A DNA stretch of 64,000 nucleotides from Stentor coeruleus. Lineage: Eukaryota; Ciliophora; Heterotrichea; Heterotrichida; Stentoridae. A model generated the notes under the pieces. The model did no database searches and was not told where the DNA came from. It worked only from the letters and a program-made list of their open reading frames with translations. The stretch's first letter is position 1, and the number at the start of each line of letters is the position of its first letter. The stretch lies in assembly GCA_001970955.1 (NCBI GenBank), contig MPUH01000295.1, positions 1-64,000 on the forward strand, in the 5' to 3' direction. The position numbers and the translations under genes were made by a program. This document shows, one piece after another, positions 1-10,697 of the stretch.

Positions 1-1021
1 TCTCAGGCCAGACTAGATCTGAAGTTACTTGGGTAAAAGATAGAGGATTTTTAGAAATGTCAATTGATACTAATGAGTTAATTGAATTTAATTGTGTCCT
101 TCCTCCTATCAAATATAATAATGAACCTACTTGAACATATGCACATTCTATTGAATAAGTATCTTTAAACTCACCAAGATAACTCCAATAATAAGAAGAT
201 AAGGAGAATTTCCAGACTGTGGGTGATTCTATTTTTAAGTCAAGGTTATAACCATATATCAAATAAAGTTCATCTTCATAAGCAATCAAAGCGGCTGACA
301 TTTTCATTTCCGGTCTTACATCATTTATGACTTTAACAATACTCCACTTCTCCTCAGTCAAATCATAAGAGTATAAATTAGTTTGATTTGAAGATAGGTC
401 ATAGGAGTGAACTATATACCCAAATAAATACAATTTATCTTTATAATACTCTAAAGAAACAGAGTATCTTATACCAGGAGATTCTCCATTATTTGGCATT
501 TGCTTACATTCAAGTGTCTGAATATTGATGATATAAAAATTAGAATCTATTCCCATTTTAGTTAATCCTCCATATATTGCCAAATAGCTAGTCCCATCTT
601 TTTCATATTTACAAAATGAGAATTTAGCTCTACCTAAGATTTGATCACCTGTTAGTGTTCCTGTTGACCAAACTAAGGTTATTGTATTAAAAATAAACAC
701 TTCTGAGCTTATTCCTGATTCCTTTATCCCAAAGAATATTATTAATTCATGTCCACGCATAACAACTGCTCCTGCATATATGCTAGGAGGAGCAAACGAA
801 GATTGAATTGCAATTTTTTTCCAATATGAAGTTTCGATATCAAATTCTTCTATGATTATTGATTCACTACCGGTTTCATAACTAAGCCCTCCAAGTTTCA
901 AAAGACGATTGTAATTTGAATCGTATGCTCCCATTGGGGTAGTTTTACTTGGTGGAGTACCAATTTTAGGGTATTTTTCAATGATCAGCGCCGAAGCATG
1001 ACAAATCAATAAAAAATACAT
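1..1021 (-). CDS. Kelch-repeat receptor-like protein, N-terminal part (runs off the left edge)
   Basis: An unbroken frame of 340 codons starts at the ATG at 1021 and runs off position 1, so the C-terminus is missing from the window. It opens with a hydrophobic stretch (MYFLLICHASALII) that looks like a signal peptide. Kelch-type blades follow, with paired glycines and motifs such as YLAIYGGL, LYLFGY and LYLIGG. It aligns along its whole length with the N-terminus of the next gene (1950-5342): both share a PSSK.T.PM.AYDS block just after the signal peptide and have equivalent blades in the same order. The two are tandem paralogues on the same strand. By analogy the missing part should hold a Cys-rich segment and membrane spans. 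The ligand is unknown. Confidence 0.85.
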   Translation of the reverse strand, partial: MYFLLICHASALIIEKYPKIGTPPSKTTPMGAYDSNYNRLLKLGGLSYETGSESIIIEEFDIETSYWKKIAIQSSFAPPSIYAGAVVMRGHELIIFFGIKESGISSEVFIFNTITLVWSTGTLTGDQILGRAKFSFCKYEKDGTSYLAIYGGLTKMGIDSNFYIINIQTLECKQMPNNGESPGIRYSVSLEYYKDKLYLFGYIVHSYDLSSNQTNLYSYDLTEEKWSIVKVINDVRPEMKMSAALIAYEDELYLIYGYNLDLKIESPTVWKFSLSSYYWSYLGEFKDTYSIECAYVQVGSLLYLIGGRTQLNSINSLVSIDISKNPLSFTQVTSDLVWPE

Positions 1022-1949
1022 TATTAGAGTGTTTTCAAATAAAATTTTCTTATATATGTTTAACTAGTAGAAACCTTGACTATATACATTTAAAGGTTCA
1101 GAGATACAAAAATTAGAAGAAATCATGACGTAGCATAATAATAAAAAACAGATAAGAAACTTTCATATAATTCACCGTAAATTATATATTTTAGTCAGAA
1201 TATTCCTTAGTAATAGGTCAAAATTATAATAGGATTGATAGACCTATAATATAATTGCTTAATAAACAGGAGTTTTTGGAATCAATATAGATAAATATTT
1301 TATTCGCCTAATCGCTAATATCTCTATTTCGCCCATTATGCCATAAAATCCTCTTATTTACTACCGAAATCAAAAAACAAAATCGTTTATAGCCCCATAT
1401 GTTCATTCTACCAGAGCTTAAATCATAAAAAAGATTTTGCTAAAGAAAAAATTTTTTAACCCAAACTTTTAACTATCAAAAAAACTGTTCAAATTTTTTA
1501 ATTATAATTTTCATATCCTATTCCTAAAATTTTAATCTAAATCATGTTTTGCTATGCTAAATAATTCTAATTAACTACAGATATGATCTCTAATAAACTA
1601 CTAAAAAGGGAAAAAAAATTTATCTTTATACCTTAAATTAAATTTTAACTTTGGCTATACTTTGACTTTTATCATTATTCTTGATACTTTAATTGATTTA
1701 AAAAGGTATTAGATGCTAAATCCTATCAAATGGGAATTTTTGTAAAAAATATAAATAGGAAATGGTGAGACTTGTAAAAAATTTTATATGATAATGAGAA
1801 GTTGGTCTTTTAAGAAAAAAGGAGTAAAAATTTTTTGTATAGAGGAAAACTAAAACTTCGCTAAGAAGTAAAGGATTTATAAAGTTTTATTCTTAGACTT
1901 ATAACTCATGATTTCGATTTTTTCTATGAAAATATTCTCAATATATTAA
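1022..1949. other. Spacer between the two tandem kelch genes
   Basis: About 0.9 kb of AT-rich DNA with stops in all frames. It should hold the promoter of the left kelch gene and the 3' end of the right one. I see no RNA gene, repeat or conserved coding relic in it. Confidence 0.6.
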
Positions 1950-4900
1950 CTAAATATTATTGGTATTAGCTGGAGTTAAAGGTAGTACTTTACTGAAAAA
2001 CAATGGTTGTCTTTTAACAAACTGATACTCTAAACTTTTTAATTTCATTCTCATCAGCCTAAATTTCTTATTCTTCAGTCTACTAAGGTATTTTTTTTGG
2101 ATATCTTCTGTAATTCCCATAACAGTTGTAAATGTGCCCATAAGTCCAAAAACTGATCCTAACACAGTAGATATAAACATAATCCATGAATATTTTAAAG
2201 ATCTTATAGTAGACATTCCTGTATTGCTTTTTAAAAGTTTTATTGAAACAAGTAAGTTTATTTCTGAACTTATTCTATATAAAAATTACGTTGTTTGAGT
2301 AGAAAGAGATCCATATTCAATTGAACTATCTAAAGATATATGATATCCTGTTTCAAGACTTGGCCATGAAGAAGATTCTGATCTAAAGACCTAAATAGTT
2401 TTTACTGAAGGTGTTAAAGTATAGGGAAATATTGATGGTTTTCTTCCTCGAAAAACATTATTGCCATATTCTGGAGTAATGACTGTAAAAATACTACTAA
2501 ATTCGTTAGGTATTGATGAAGATACTGTTATATTAACCCCGATTCCACTTGAATAACTCTGTTTATCAGTCATTGATATATAGACATAAGCCTCTGAATC
2601 TTTTATCATGAAATCGTTATAATCTATATACACATGGCAAGTGTTTTTATCTTTAAAATAACTTTCAGTTGTACTTATAAAGTCTAATCCTGAAGTGCTA
2701 ATGCTGATATATTTAGAATTGATTTTATCACATAACCCTGGATACATATAAAATTGCACATCCATAATCATTTCCTTAGCTTTTATAGTTTCCTCCATCG
2801 TAATCGCTGGCACAAGAGCTTTTATTTCATTAATATTATCACAATTAAATGATAAAAAGTTTATTGAAATTGATATCATAAGAGTGAATAAAAACAGTAA
2901 AGAAAATAATCCTCCAAGATTAGTTTTCGTATACACAATAGGTACATTAAGTTCTTTAGAATGATTAGAAGTAAATAAGTCAACCGAATTCAGTTTTTCA
3001 TATAATGCCTTTCTAAACAGCACAATTGTAAGAAGTAAAAATACACAAAAGCCTTCTAAACCATACCACATATTAGTCGAAATGTTAGAAACTGCAGATG
3101 CATTCCCTTTATAAGAATTTGGCTGAGAAGAATATGATGTTGGGAATAAAAAATATGATTGAGGATATGCTGAACCAAGAGGACAATAAAAGTTTACAGA
3201 ACATTCTTTACAATATGTGCTTCCTTCTGTATCAGAATAATATCCATAAGCACATGGTATACATTGTTCAATACTAGTAGCGGCAATACTATTAGAAAAA
3301 GTTCCTGCGCTACATTTCACACATTTTCCATCTTTCCAATAAGTCCCTTTTATACAAGGAGTACAATTCTCACCTTCTGTACCAGGACTACAACTTAAAT
3401 CATCATCTAAATCAGTGAGTTTATATAAATAATTACTTTCTGTATTATAAATCTTAAACCCTCCAGCTGATACACCTCCTCCAAAAATATAAACAGCATT
3501 ACTATAATATACTGATGAATGACCATATAACAAATACTCATCTTGTAAAGTTGTTAAAATATAACCTCCGGTATTTAAGTTAATAGAAACATAATAAGAG
3601 ACTACTTCTTGGTTCCAGAAGGATCCAAAGAATAAATAAGCTGTATTATCGATAAATATTGATGCTGTTTCTGAGAGTCCAATTTTAAAGTCTAATTGAT
3701 TTTCGAATAGATATTCAATTGTGTCAATCTTTGAACCTGAATCTGATAAGTGAATTTTTATAACATTGCTGTTTGGGAAATTTTGGAAACTACTCCCACC
3801 AACAATATACAAATAAAGTTTTGTTTCATATTTTATATGACAATGTGATCGTATCAATGGCATAATAAGCCTAGTATTTTTATTTTCTGATAATAAAGTA
3901 TACATGCTTGTTGCATAGTCAAAAAGCCATATTTCATCAAAAGCTCTATAAGAATTTTGTCCACCTATTATATAGTATTTATAATTGTAATAACACATTG
4001 ATGAATAATGTCTTGGAGTTGGCTTAGCACCAACAACTTCAGCAAGTGTCCAAGTAGAATCATAATCATAATAATAAAACAAGTCATTATAATAGCTAAT
4101 ATCATCTTTTCCTCCAAAAATAGCAAAAGCATTACCAGCTATTTGAGTACAAGCTATATCTCCTCTTGCTGATGGGATATCTCCTTGCATGTTTATAGAA
4201 ATCCAAGTTTTTTTTTCAAGATTATATTTCCACATATCATCATAATATATCCCATTATAATATCCTCCATATATAATAATATTGTCTTCTATTATTAAAC
4301 TACGATGATCACGACGTCTCTTAGGCCAATCTAAATCCGGGCTTACTAGTGTAAAAAATAAAGGCTGTTTAGAGAAGTCAACTGATACTATTGAATTTTT
4401 TAATATAGATGTTGTCCTTCCTCCTACTAAATATAATATTGGATCTACTCGTACATAAGCACATTCAGTTGCAAAACTGTCTTTATATTCCCCGAGAGAA
4501 GTCCAAGAATATGATGAAAAAGAAAATTTCCAAATTGTATATATTAAATTTACAGTTTCTAAGTGGTAACCATATAATACATACAGTTCATTATCATATG
4601 CTACAATTGTATGGGCCATTCTCATTTCAGGTTTATCACTACCTTTATCTTCAACTATACTCCAATTTTCTTCAATAATATTGTAAACATATAAGTTAGT
4701 TTGGGTTGATGATTGATCACCAGAATGAACTCCATACCCAAAAAGATACAATTTACCTTCTAAATACTCTATAGCTGCTGATAATCTTTTTTCAGGAATA
4801 TCTCCGATACTAGGCATTTCTCTGCAATTTAGTGTCTCAATTTCTATAATATAAAGACTTGAATCTAAACCTACTTCAGTCAACCCACCATAAATTGCTA

Positions 4901-5342
4901 GGTAAGTTTTCCCATTCTCTATAAAAATGCATGATGCAAATTTTTCTCTACCTGGAACAAGGTCGCCTGTCAGTACAGCTATAGACCAAGCCAAGGTTTT
5001 AGTGTTAAAAATGTACACGTCTGAAGAAATCCCTGAAGTTGTTGAGCCAAAAAAAACCAGAAATTCATGGTTACGCATAACAGCTTTTCCTGCTTGAACA
5101 CTTGGAGGGACAAATGAAGATTTAACTGGAATTTTTTTCCAATATGATGTAGTTAAGCTAAACTCTTCTAGGACCAGTGTTTTGCTACCAGACTCAAAGA
5201 CCAGTCCTCCAAGTTTTAAGAACCGGTTATTTGATGAATCGTATGCCGCCATTGGACTAGTAACCTTACTTGAAGGACTACCATGCTCAGGGAGCTTCTC
5301 AATAGATAATCCTAAAGCTGACCAAATTAAGAAAATAAACAT
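1950..5342 (-). CDS. Kelch-repeat, Cys-rich, three-pass membrane receptor-like protein (two 15-nt introns)
   Basis: Three exons (5342-2406, 2390-2290, 2274-1950) join in frame into 1120 residues once two 15-base introns are removed. Residues 1-14 look like a signal peptide. A kelch beta-propeller region fills about 30-640 (IYGGL, LYLFGYG, LYLVGGR, IYGGYYNG, YIIGGQNS). A Cys-rich segment at about 649-720 with GTY/GTF and C..C spacing resembles the ephrin-receptor-like GCC2/GCC3 repeat. Hydrophobic spans lie near 760-777, 806-830 and 1041-1066. The roughly 200 residues between the last two spans form a second probable ectodomain. Only with both introns removed does the C-terminus match the paralogue at 37407-40775, which supports the splicing. 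Likely a surface receptor or adhesin; the ligand is unknown. Confidence 0.85.
2275..2289 (-). other. 15-nt intron 2 of the kelch gene
   Basis: Reads GTAATTTTTATATAG on the coding strand. It contains an in-frame TAA. Its removal joins the short second exon to the exon that encodes the last membrane span. Confidence 0.85.
2391..2405 (-). other. 15-nt intron 1 of the kelch gene
   Basis: Reads GTAAAAACTATTTAG on the coding strand. Left in, it ends the protein shortly after the PYTLTPS block. Removed, the frame continues into sequence that matches the paralogue. Confidence 0.88.
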
Positions 5343-5912
5343 TATAAACTTAATTATTTAGATATTCTTATCTGATGACATAATTTACACTTTGATTCTA
5401 GGTGTTTTTGTAGTGATAAAAGACTAAAATTTAAAAATTATATGGAAATCAAGCAATAAGAAAATCATTTAATATGATAACAGTTATTAATAAAGGGGAG
5501 AAGTTATAATCTAAAATTCTTATAAAAAACATCCTCAGTGTCTAATAATGCTTTATAACCCTAACCCAAAACCAAATAAATCACTGACTAGCTCATATCT
5601 CACACAACCTTAAAAAAAATTTCTATTCATATCTGCTCATATATATTAATAAATTTCTAATCAAAAATAAAAACCCTTCTAAATATTCTAATCATTCCTT
5701 CCTCTTATCATATAAAATTTATTCTACCCTTCCTCTTATCATATAAAATTTATTCTATCTTTCATCTTATATAATCAAACAATATTCTAAACTTTTTCAA
5801 AAAACACCTCATTTCATTATAACATAAACAATTTCTTATTCTAAAAACCTAATCATAGAAAAAAATCCTAAATCTTTACCTAATCAAAAAAACCTAATAT
5901 ATAAAATATCAT
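5343..5912. other. Spacer between divergent genes, pyrimidine-rich and G-poor toward the right
   Basis: The spacer lies between the starts of the kelch gene (minus) and the four-pass protein gene (plus). From about 5540 the plus strand is C, T and A with few G, as seen 5' of several other genes here. It includes a 31-base tandem duplication. Probably the two promoters; no coding relic was seen. Confidence 0.55.
5697..5757 (+). repeat. Two tandem copies of a 31-nt C/T-rich unit
   Basis: The unit contains CTTCCTCTTATCATATAAAA followed by TTTATTCTA and recurs at a period of 31 bases. A degraded third copy (TTCATCTTATATAAT) follows. It lies about 150-215 bases before the start codon of the gene at 5913. 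Confidence 0.8.
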
Positions 5913-6590
5913 ATGGAATTACCAGAAAGGAAAAAACGTTGGTGTTCTCGTTTCCCCGACCTATGGGAAAATGCTATTATTTGGCTTCTTCTTTTAATCT
6001 TTTCAGTAATGCTTGGAAGCCTTTGTACTCCACGTTGGGTACAACAAGGAAAAAAAGGGTCTTTATGGAGAGGAAGTTTATTAAGATGTGGAGGTTGTGA
6101 TGGGGAATGGGAAGATAAATATTATTGGGAAATAGCTGAAATATGTGAAGAAAATAATATAAAAGGTTATCATGAAACATTTAGATCTTTATATATAGGT
6201 GGAGTGATATTTTTAGTTTTCCAAATCATCACACTTGGAGTATTTACTTTTATCATTTTAGCTAGATTTGGGTGGTTTTTCAAGATAAAATCCATGCTTT
6301 ATATGAATCTTATCATGATTTTTGCTTTGATTTCTCAAACTGTTGCGGTTAGTTCATGGTTTATTGCAAATAAAGCTAAATTTGGGAATAATTGCGATGT
6401 TAGTTCTGGGTTTGGGGAAAATAAATCACTTTGTCCTACACAAGGACCGATATTGGCTGTGTGTTCTGAAATTGGAGTTATTATGATTTTAATGATTAGT
6501 CAGGTTGTTGGAAGAAAAAATGATGATGAACAGAAAATCAGCCCAGCTAGCCAAAGCGATCTTAATTCTTTGCCATCACTTATTAATTAG
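5913..6590 (+). CDS. Four-pass membrane protein, claudin/PMP22-like layout
   Basis: The product has 225 residues and four hydrophobic spans: about 23-41, 96-117, 128-152 and 182-200. The first loop carries W..., then GSLWRG and RCGGC. This recalls the W...GLW..C..C signature of the claudin/PMP22/EMP family, in which the two cysteines form a disulfide. The second loop also holds paired cysteines (NCDVSSGF...SLCPTQG). Both ends appear cytoplasmic; the tail is polar. The ATG follows an AT-rich leader and no intron is needed. The family link rests on topology and this short motif only. An unrelated tetraspan protein is possible. Confidence 0.6.
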   Translation: MELPERKKRWCSRFPDLWENAIIWLLLLIFSVMLGSLCTPRWVQQGKKGSLWRGSLLRCGGCDGEWEDKYYWEIAEICEENNIKGYHETFRSLYIGGVIFLVFQIITLGVFTFIILARFGWFFKIKSMLYMNLIMIFALISQTVAVSSWFIANKAKFGNNCDVSSGFGENKSLCPTQGPILAVCSEIGVIMILMISQVVGRKNDDEQKISPASQSDLNSLPSLIN

Positions 6591-6677
6591 TATCACAACT
6601 TTAACAATAATTTCATCAAATTTCCTCAAGCATAAGTTTTAATAATAAACTATTTGTTTATAATCCTTACATATCTA

Positions 6678-7508
6678 ATGAACTGTTTTATATGTAAAGA
6701 AAAGTATAATCAAGGTTTTCGAATGCCAAAACTTTTGCCATGTGGTCACACCTACTGTATCAACTGCATAAATTTACTATATTCCAATAGCATTCTAACC
6801 TGTCCCCAAGACGAAATCCAGTTCTCAATCCCCCCAGAGTCTTTACAAACCAACACCTCAACCTTACAAAATCTTCAGAAACCAATAGACAGTCCATTTT
6901 TCTGCAAAAATCATCATGAAATGACAACAATGATAACCCAATCCTCAACAAAATGTAATATTTGTAATAAAAACTCTAATGAATACATATCTTGCCTTTT
7001 ATGCATATACACAATATGCTGTAAATGTGTTATTTGGATGCAATCAACTAAAATAATAAACCTTCCTGATTTATTATGCACAAATGGACATCCTTTAAGA
7101 AGTACTAAAAACATTCATGATTTTTATAAAGAGACAAGAAAAAAACGTCCTGAAAAATTCTTTTGCGATAGTTGCCGGGTTAAGAAAAAAGGTGGAAGTG
7201 GCCATTGTAGGATTTGTAGATGTGATTATTGTGCAGAATGTATCAACAAGTTTAGTAGTGTTTTAAAAAACCCTTTAAAGATGATATGTGGGAAAAAACA
7301 AAACCAGAAAATAAATGTTGTTTCGTGGATTACTGGGAATGTTGAAAAGTGTAAAAATGGGCTGGTGTGGAAATTTGATACTAATGAATTTAAATGCTCT
7401 GAATGTAAGAGTAAATTTACAAAGTCAGGAGCATTTACTTGTTCGTTGTGTTGTGTTTTTTATTGTATTGGATGCACTTATATAAAAGTTAAAAAAACTT
7501 ATCAATAA
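6678..7508 (+). CDS. RING-finger protein with additional Cys-rich zinc fingers
   Basis: The start is the ATG at 6678; the frame is open upstream, but only from a TTG. Of 276 residues, the first 46 form a RING of C3HC3D type: C3, C6, C22, H24, C27, C30, C42, D45. The spacing is typical of TRIM/RNF E3 ubiquitin ligases. Three further modules of the form C..C...C..C...YC..C follow, at about 85-135, 160-190 and 235-265. Similar modules (for example CNGHPL-type C.GH motifs) occur in the tails of the two channel proteins at 50747 and 55512. Likely a cytosolic E3 ligase. The downstream gene is convergent. The substrate cannot be read from sequence. Confidence 0.8.
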   Translation: MNCFICKEKYNQGFRMPKLLPCGHTYCINCINLLYSNSILTCPQDEIQFSIPPESLQTNTSTLQNLQKPIDSPFFCKNHHEMTTMITQSSTKCNICNKNSNEYISCLLCIYTICCKCVIWMQSTKIINLPDLLCTNGHPLRSTKNIHDFYKETRKKRPEKFFCDSCRVKKKGGSGHCRICRCDYCAECINKFSSVLKNPLKMICGKKQNQKINVVSWITGNVEKCKNGLVWKFDTNEFKCSECKSKFTKSGAFTCSLCCVFYCIGCTYIKVKKTYQ

Positions 7509-7610
7509 TAGTGATTAAATATATAAATTTCACTACTTTAATTTCTATAATCTTGATAGTATAAGTTATTAATAAAAATGTTTCTTGTCTAAAAATCATA
7601 CCTACTCTAT

Positions 7611-8519
7611 TTACATCAAACAACACGAAGTCATATTTTCAGTCGAAGTCTGCCCAGCGCAAAATTTTTCTATATCATTAACAATCTGTGTATAATTTTT
7701 CCCTTGTTTCACATAAACCATCTTTGGTACTGCTTTAGGTAAATAATAAAGCACAGCTTTTTGCTTAGCAGAAACTTTCCTTATAGCTTCAGCAAACTGA
7801 ACTTTTTTATCAAACTGAAGTTTTGGTTCATTTTCTAATACACACTTATAATAAACCTTAGGTAATACAATTTCACTACCATCAAGACAATTTTCCAAAT
7901 ACTCTTTACAATGATCACGTAAATTCAAATCAAAATCATCAACTATAGCTTTATTAAGTAAAAGTTCATAGTAATTAGGAGATGATACTCTTAGAAAACA
8001 TGCACATTTTATTTGTAAATGAACCCACTCACTAAGTTCTTTTATATTTAAGTATATCTGTGAAACTCTTCTTATACTATCAAAGATCTCATCAATTTGG
8101 TATTCTGGTATACCCAAAGTTGCAGCTCTAACTTCAGCAGCTATGATTTTTGCTATAAACATATACTGAGTAAAGGATATATAAGGTAAAATTGTCCCTG
8201 CTGGATCATAGCTTCTACATTCAGGGATTAGTATTATAAACTCTTCACCACTGTTATGAAGGATTTTTATAGATGCACTATAATCAAGGCCGAATTTTCT
8301 AGATTTTGTATGTAATAATTCTGCTAAAATTGAAGGTTTTGATGTACGTAATGTTATGTTGGCTGATCTTGGCTCTTCTTTATAGTCTAAGATGAAATGC
8401 TTTGAGGTTATTTTGAATAATCCAGGGATGTATGTTGATAAGAAGTCAAACATCCTTGATAAGGTTACACATGAACTTGTTGTGCTAACTTCTGATTTAC
8501 GAGACCATGTTGAATTCAT
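7611..8519 (-). CDS. Unknown protein with a C-terminal CaaX prenylation box
   Basis: The 302-residue protein has no membrane span and no domain that I recognise. It ends in CCLM, a good CaaX box; Met in the last place favours farnesylation, so the protein is probably anchored to a membrane by its C-terminus. The middle (about 125-215) is predicted mostly helical, with aliphatic residues at regular spacing. It starts with ATG at 8519 and ends in TAA. The 5' flank on its coding strand is G-poor, like other leaders in this window. Function unknown. Confidence 0.75.
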   Translation of the reverse strand: MNSTWSRKSEVSTTSSCVTLSRMFDFLSTYIPGLFKITSKHFILDYKEEPRSANITLRTSKPSILAELLHTKSRKFGLDYSASIKILHNSGEEFIILIPECRSYDPAGTILPYISFTQYMFIAKIIAAEVRAATLGIPEYQIDEIFDSIRRVSQIYLNIKELSEWVHLQIKCACFLRVSSPNYYELLLNKAIVDDFDLNLRDHCKEYLENCLDGSEIVLPKVYYKCVLENEPKLQFDKKVQFAEAIRKVSAKQKAVLYYLPKAVPKMVYVKQGKNYTQIVNDIEKFCAGQTSTENMTSCCLM

Positions 8520-9040
8520 TGTGTTATATAATTATTGGGTTTTAAGGATTTTTTGGGTAATGGATTTTAATTGTTATAAGATTATATGTGGATTAAGTTT
8601 GGGTTTTGATGGGTTTTTGATTAAAGTTTGAGGCTTTATAGGTTTTAAGCTGGAATGATTTGATGTTGAATTTTGTTGAGGATTGCTGGATGTTTTGAAG
8701 GGATTATATGATTACTTTTGGATTAAATTATTAGAGAAGGGTTGAATTTTTAGTTGGGTGATGATGATAAAGGATATTAAATAGATTAAGATGAATGATG
8801 TAAGCTTTTGGTGTTTTTATATGTTTTTGATTATGATGTAATATAAATACCAAAACATAAAAATATACCTACAGCTTATTCATAAAATCAAACTAAAATA
8901 TCATATAAAATCCTTACCAACACGATATTCAAGCATGCTTTCATATTCAAAATTCTAAGTAAAACCTACAAAATCATAATAAATTCTTAGCCATTATCCT
9001 AAAACTCATAAAATCACGTTATTTCAATAAATATTATATA
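8520..9040. other. Divergent promoter region
   Basis: The region lies between the starts of the CaaX protein gene (minus) and the acid phosphatase gene (plus). Base skew flips in the middle: the left half is G/T-rich and C-poor on the plus strand, the right half C-containing and G-poor. Each gene is therefore preceded by a G-poor stretch on its own coding strand. No coding relic was seen. Confidence 0.55.
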
Positions 9041-10210
9041 ATGAAATTCACTTTCCTTATACTAGCCTTGCTTATACACTTATATAAAGGTTCTGTTATC
9101 AATGTTATTGAAGTATGTAGACATGGTGCTAGAGCTCCAACATCTAGTTTTCCTTGGGATACAGGGTATTGGAAAGAAGGTTTAGGAGAACTAACTCCAG
9201 AAGGACAAAGACAGCATTTTCTGTTAGGTGCTGAGATCAGAACTCGATATATAAACGAACCAGTTTTTATAAATTCTTATAACTCAAGCAGAGTCTATGT
9301 TCAATCAACTGATGTAAACAGGACAATTATGAGTGCTGAAAGCCAATTGATGGGAATTTATCCACAAGGACCTTCTATACAAAGCAATATGCAACAAAAA
9401 GCGATACCTCCATTGAATATTAGCCAGAGTTTCATTAACCAGACAATTGAAATTCTTGGAACTGCAGCTTTGCCATTGTATTATCAGCCAGTTCCTGTTC
9501 ATGTTGTTGGTAATAATTATGATTCCTTGCTACTAGGCTACAGTCCTTATGTTTGTCCTTATTTCGCCCTTATCTCTTATTGGGTAGAGCAATCCTCAGA
9601 CTATCAATTCCGTGCCGAAAACTATACAAACCATTTACAAAAGCAACTTTACTCTATATTCAACATTCAATACACCTTTGATCAAGCAGCTTTAATTTGT
9701 GACACCCTCATAACCCTTAAATTCCATGGCTACCCATGGCCTTCAGGTATAACCTCTGAGATTTTTAGTAGTCTTTATGAAATCTATGTATATTTTATTA
9801 GCTTCAGTTTTGAATATAATGGCGACGCATTAGCAAGTTCTCTTTTTTATCAACAAATCATTCAAACATTTGATGATATTATCAGTGGTACTGGGACTAT
9901 AACTTTTTCATTATATTCAGCACATGATATAACATTAGTTGGGTTTTTAAGTGCTATTGATGCTTGGGATTCTTTACAGCCACCTTTTGCTTCATCGTTG
10001 ATTTATGAATTGAATGAAATTGGTCAAGATTATTTTGTGAGGATTGTGTATAATGATAAGAATATTACGGTTGGTGATTGCCCAGTTATGTGCCCTTATA
10101 ATCAATTTAAGAGTCTTGTTAATGAGTGGATTATACAGGATGTAATGACTGCATGTCAATTGCCTACTAGTTTTGAAAAAGGAAATAGTATTAAAGCATT
10201 GATTAGTTAG
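9041..10210 (+). CDS. Secreted or lysosomal histidine acid phosphatase
   Basis: The protein has 389 residues. Residues 1-18 are a signal peptide (MKFTFLILALLIHLYKG). The catalytic RHGARAP motif starts at residue 27; its His is the phospho-acceptor of branch-2 histidine phosphatases. The proton-donor motif is SAHDIT near residue 295. Length and motif order match lysosomal/prostatic-type acid phosphatases, which hydrolyse phosphomonoesters at low pH. Several N-x-S/T sites fit passage through the secretory pathway. There is no obvious C-terminal anchor, so the product is probably soluble in lysosomes, food vacuoles or outside the cell. The call is firm at family level; the natural substrate is not known. 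Confidence 0.93.
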   Translation: MKFTFLILALLIHLYKGSVINVIEVCRHGARAPTSSFPWDTGYWKEGLGELTPEGQRQHFLLGAEIRTRYINEPVFINSYNSSRVYVQSTDVNRTIMSAESQLMGIYPQGPSIQSNMQQKAIPPLNISQSFINQTIEILGTAALPLYYQPVPVHVVGNNYDSLLLGYSPYVCPYFALISYWVEQSSDYQFRAENYTNHLQKQLYSIFNIQYTFDQAALICDTLITLKFHGYPWPSGITSEIFSSLYEIYVYFISFSFEYNGDALASSLFYQQIIQTFDDIISGTGTITFSLYSAHDITLVGFLSAIDAWDSLQPPFASSLIYELNEIGQDYFVRIVYNDKNITVGDCPVMCPYNQFKSLVNEWIIQDVMTACQLPTSFEKGNSIKALIS

Positions 10211-10406
10211 TATTTTAAAAGAAGTTAAAAAAAAAAATTAGAAAGTTTAAAAGGATTGTAATGATTTTATTAATAAATTTTATGCTTTTTGTTGTGTTTA
10301 CAAAAGTTTTGTTACTTTTTTTGTTGGAATTTAGATAGGTTTAAAGAGTATTAGGAAAAGTTTTTAAGTAAAGGGATAAAAATGTTCAAATAATAATTCG
10401 TTAAAA

Positions 10407-10652
10407 ATGAAGCTTATACTACTTGCTCTTATTTACACAGTTCTCGCAAGAGGTGAAGAGACAGGAGAAGGGATAGCAAATATGATAAAATACGAGGTTT
10501 TCCTACTTCCTATACTATCAATATTCTTTGTCCTGATTTATGTTAACCATAACGAGATCAAATTAGCCCTAAAACTATCACATGCAAGTCCGGCCCCTTG
10601 CATAGAATTAAAGCCTTTAGTACACATGACTGAACCTGAAATGGAGCCTTGA
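10407..10652 (+). CDS. Small membrane protein with signal peptide
   Basis: The 81-residue product starts with a signal peptide (MKLILLALIYTVLARG), followed by a short acidic lumenal segment and one membrane span (VFLLPILSIFFVLIYV, about 31-46). A cytosolic tail of about 35 residues ends it. The predicted type I topology would put the N-terminus outside or in the lumen. It ends in TGA, which shows that UGA is a stop in this genome. It lies between the phosphatase and the kinase in the same orientation, but with independent-looking spacers. I do not recognise the family. Confidence 0.65.
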   Translation: MKLILLALIYTVLARGEETGEGIANMIKYEVFLLPILSIFFVLIYVNHNEIKLALKLSHASPAPCIELKPLVHMTEPEMEP

Positions 10653-10697
10653 GTAATAATAAATTAAGAATAATTATATGATATCATAATACCCCCT

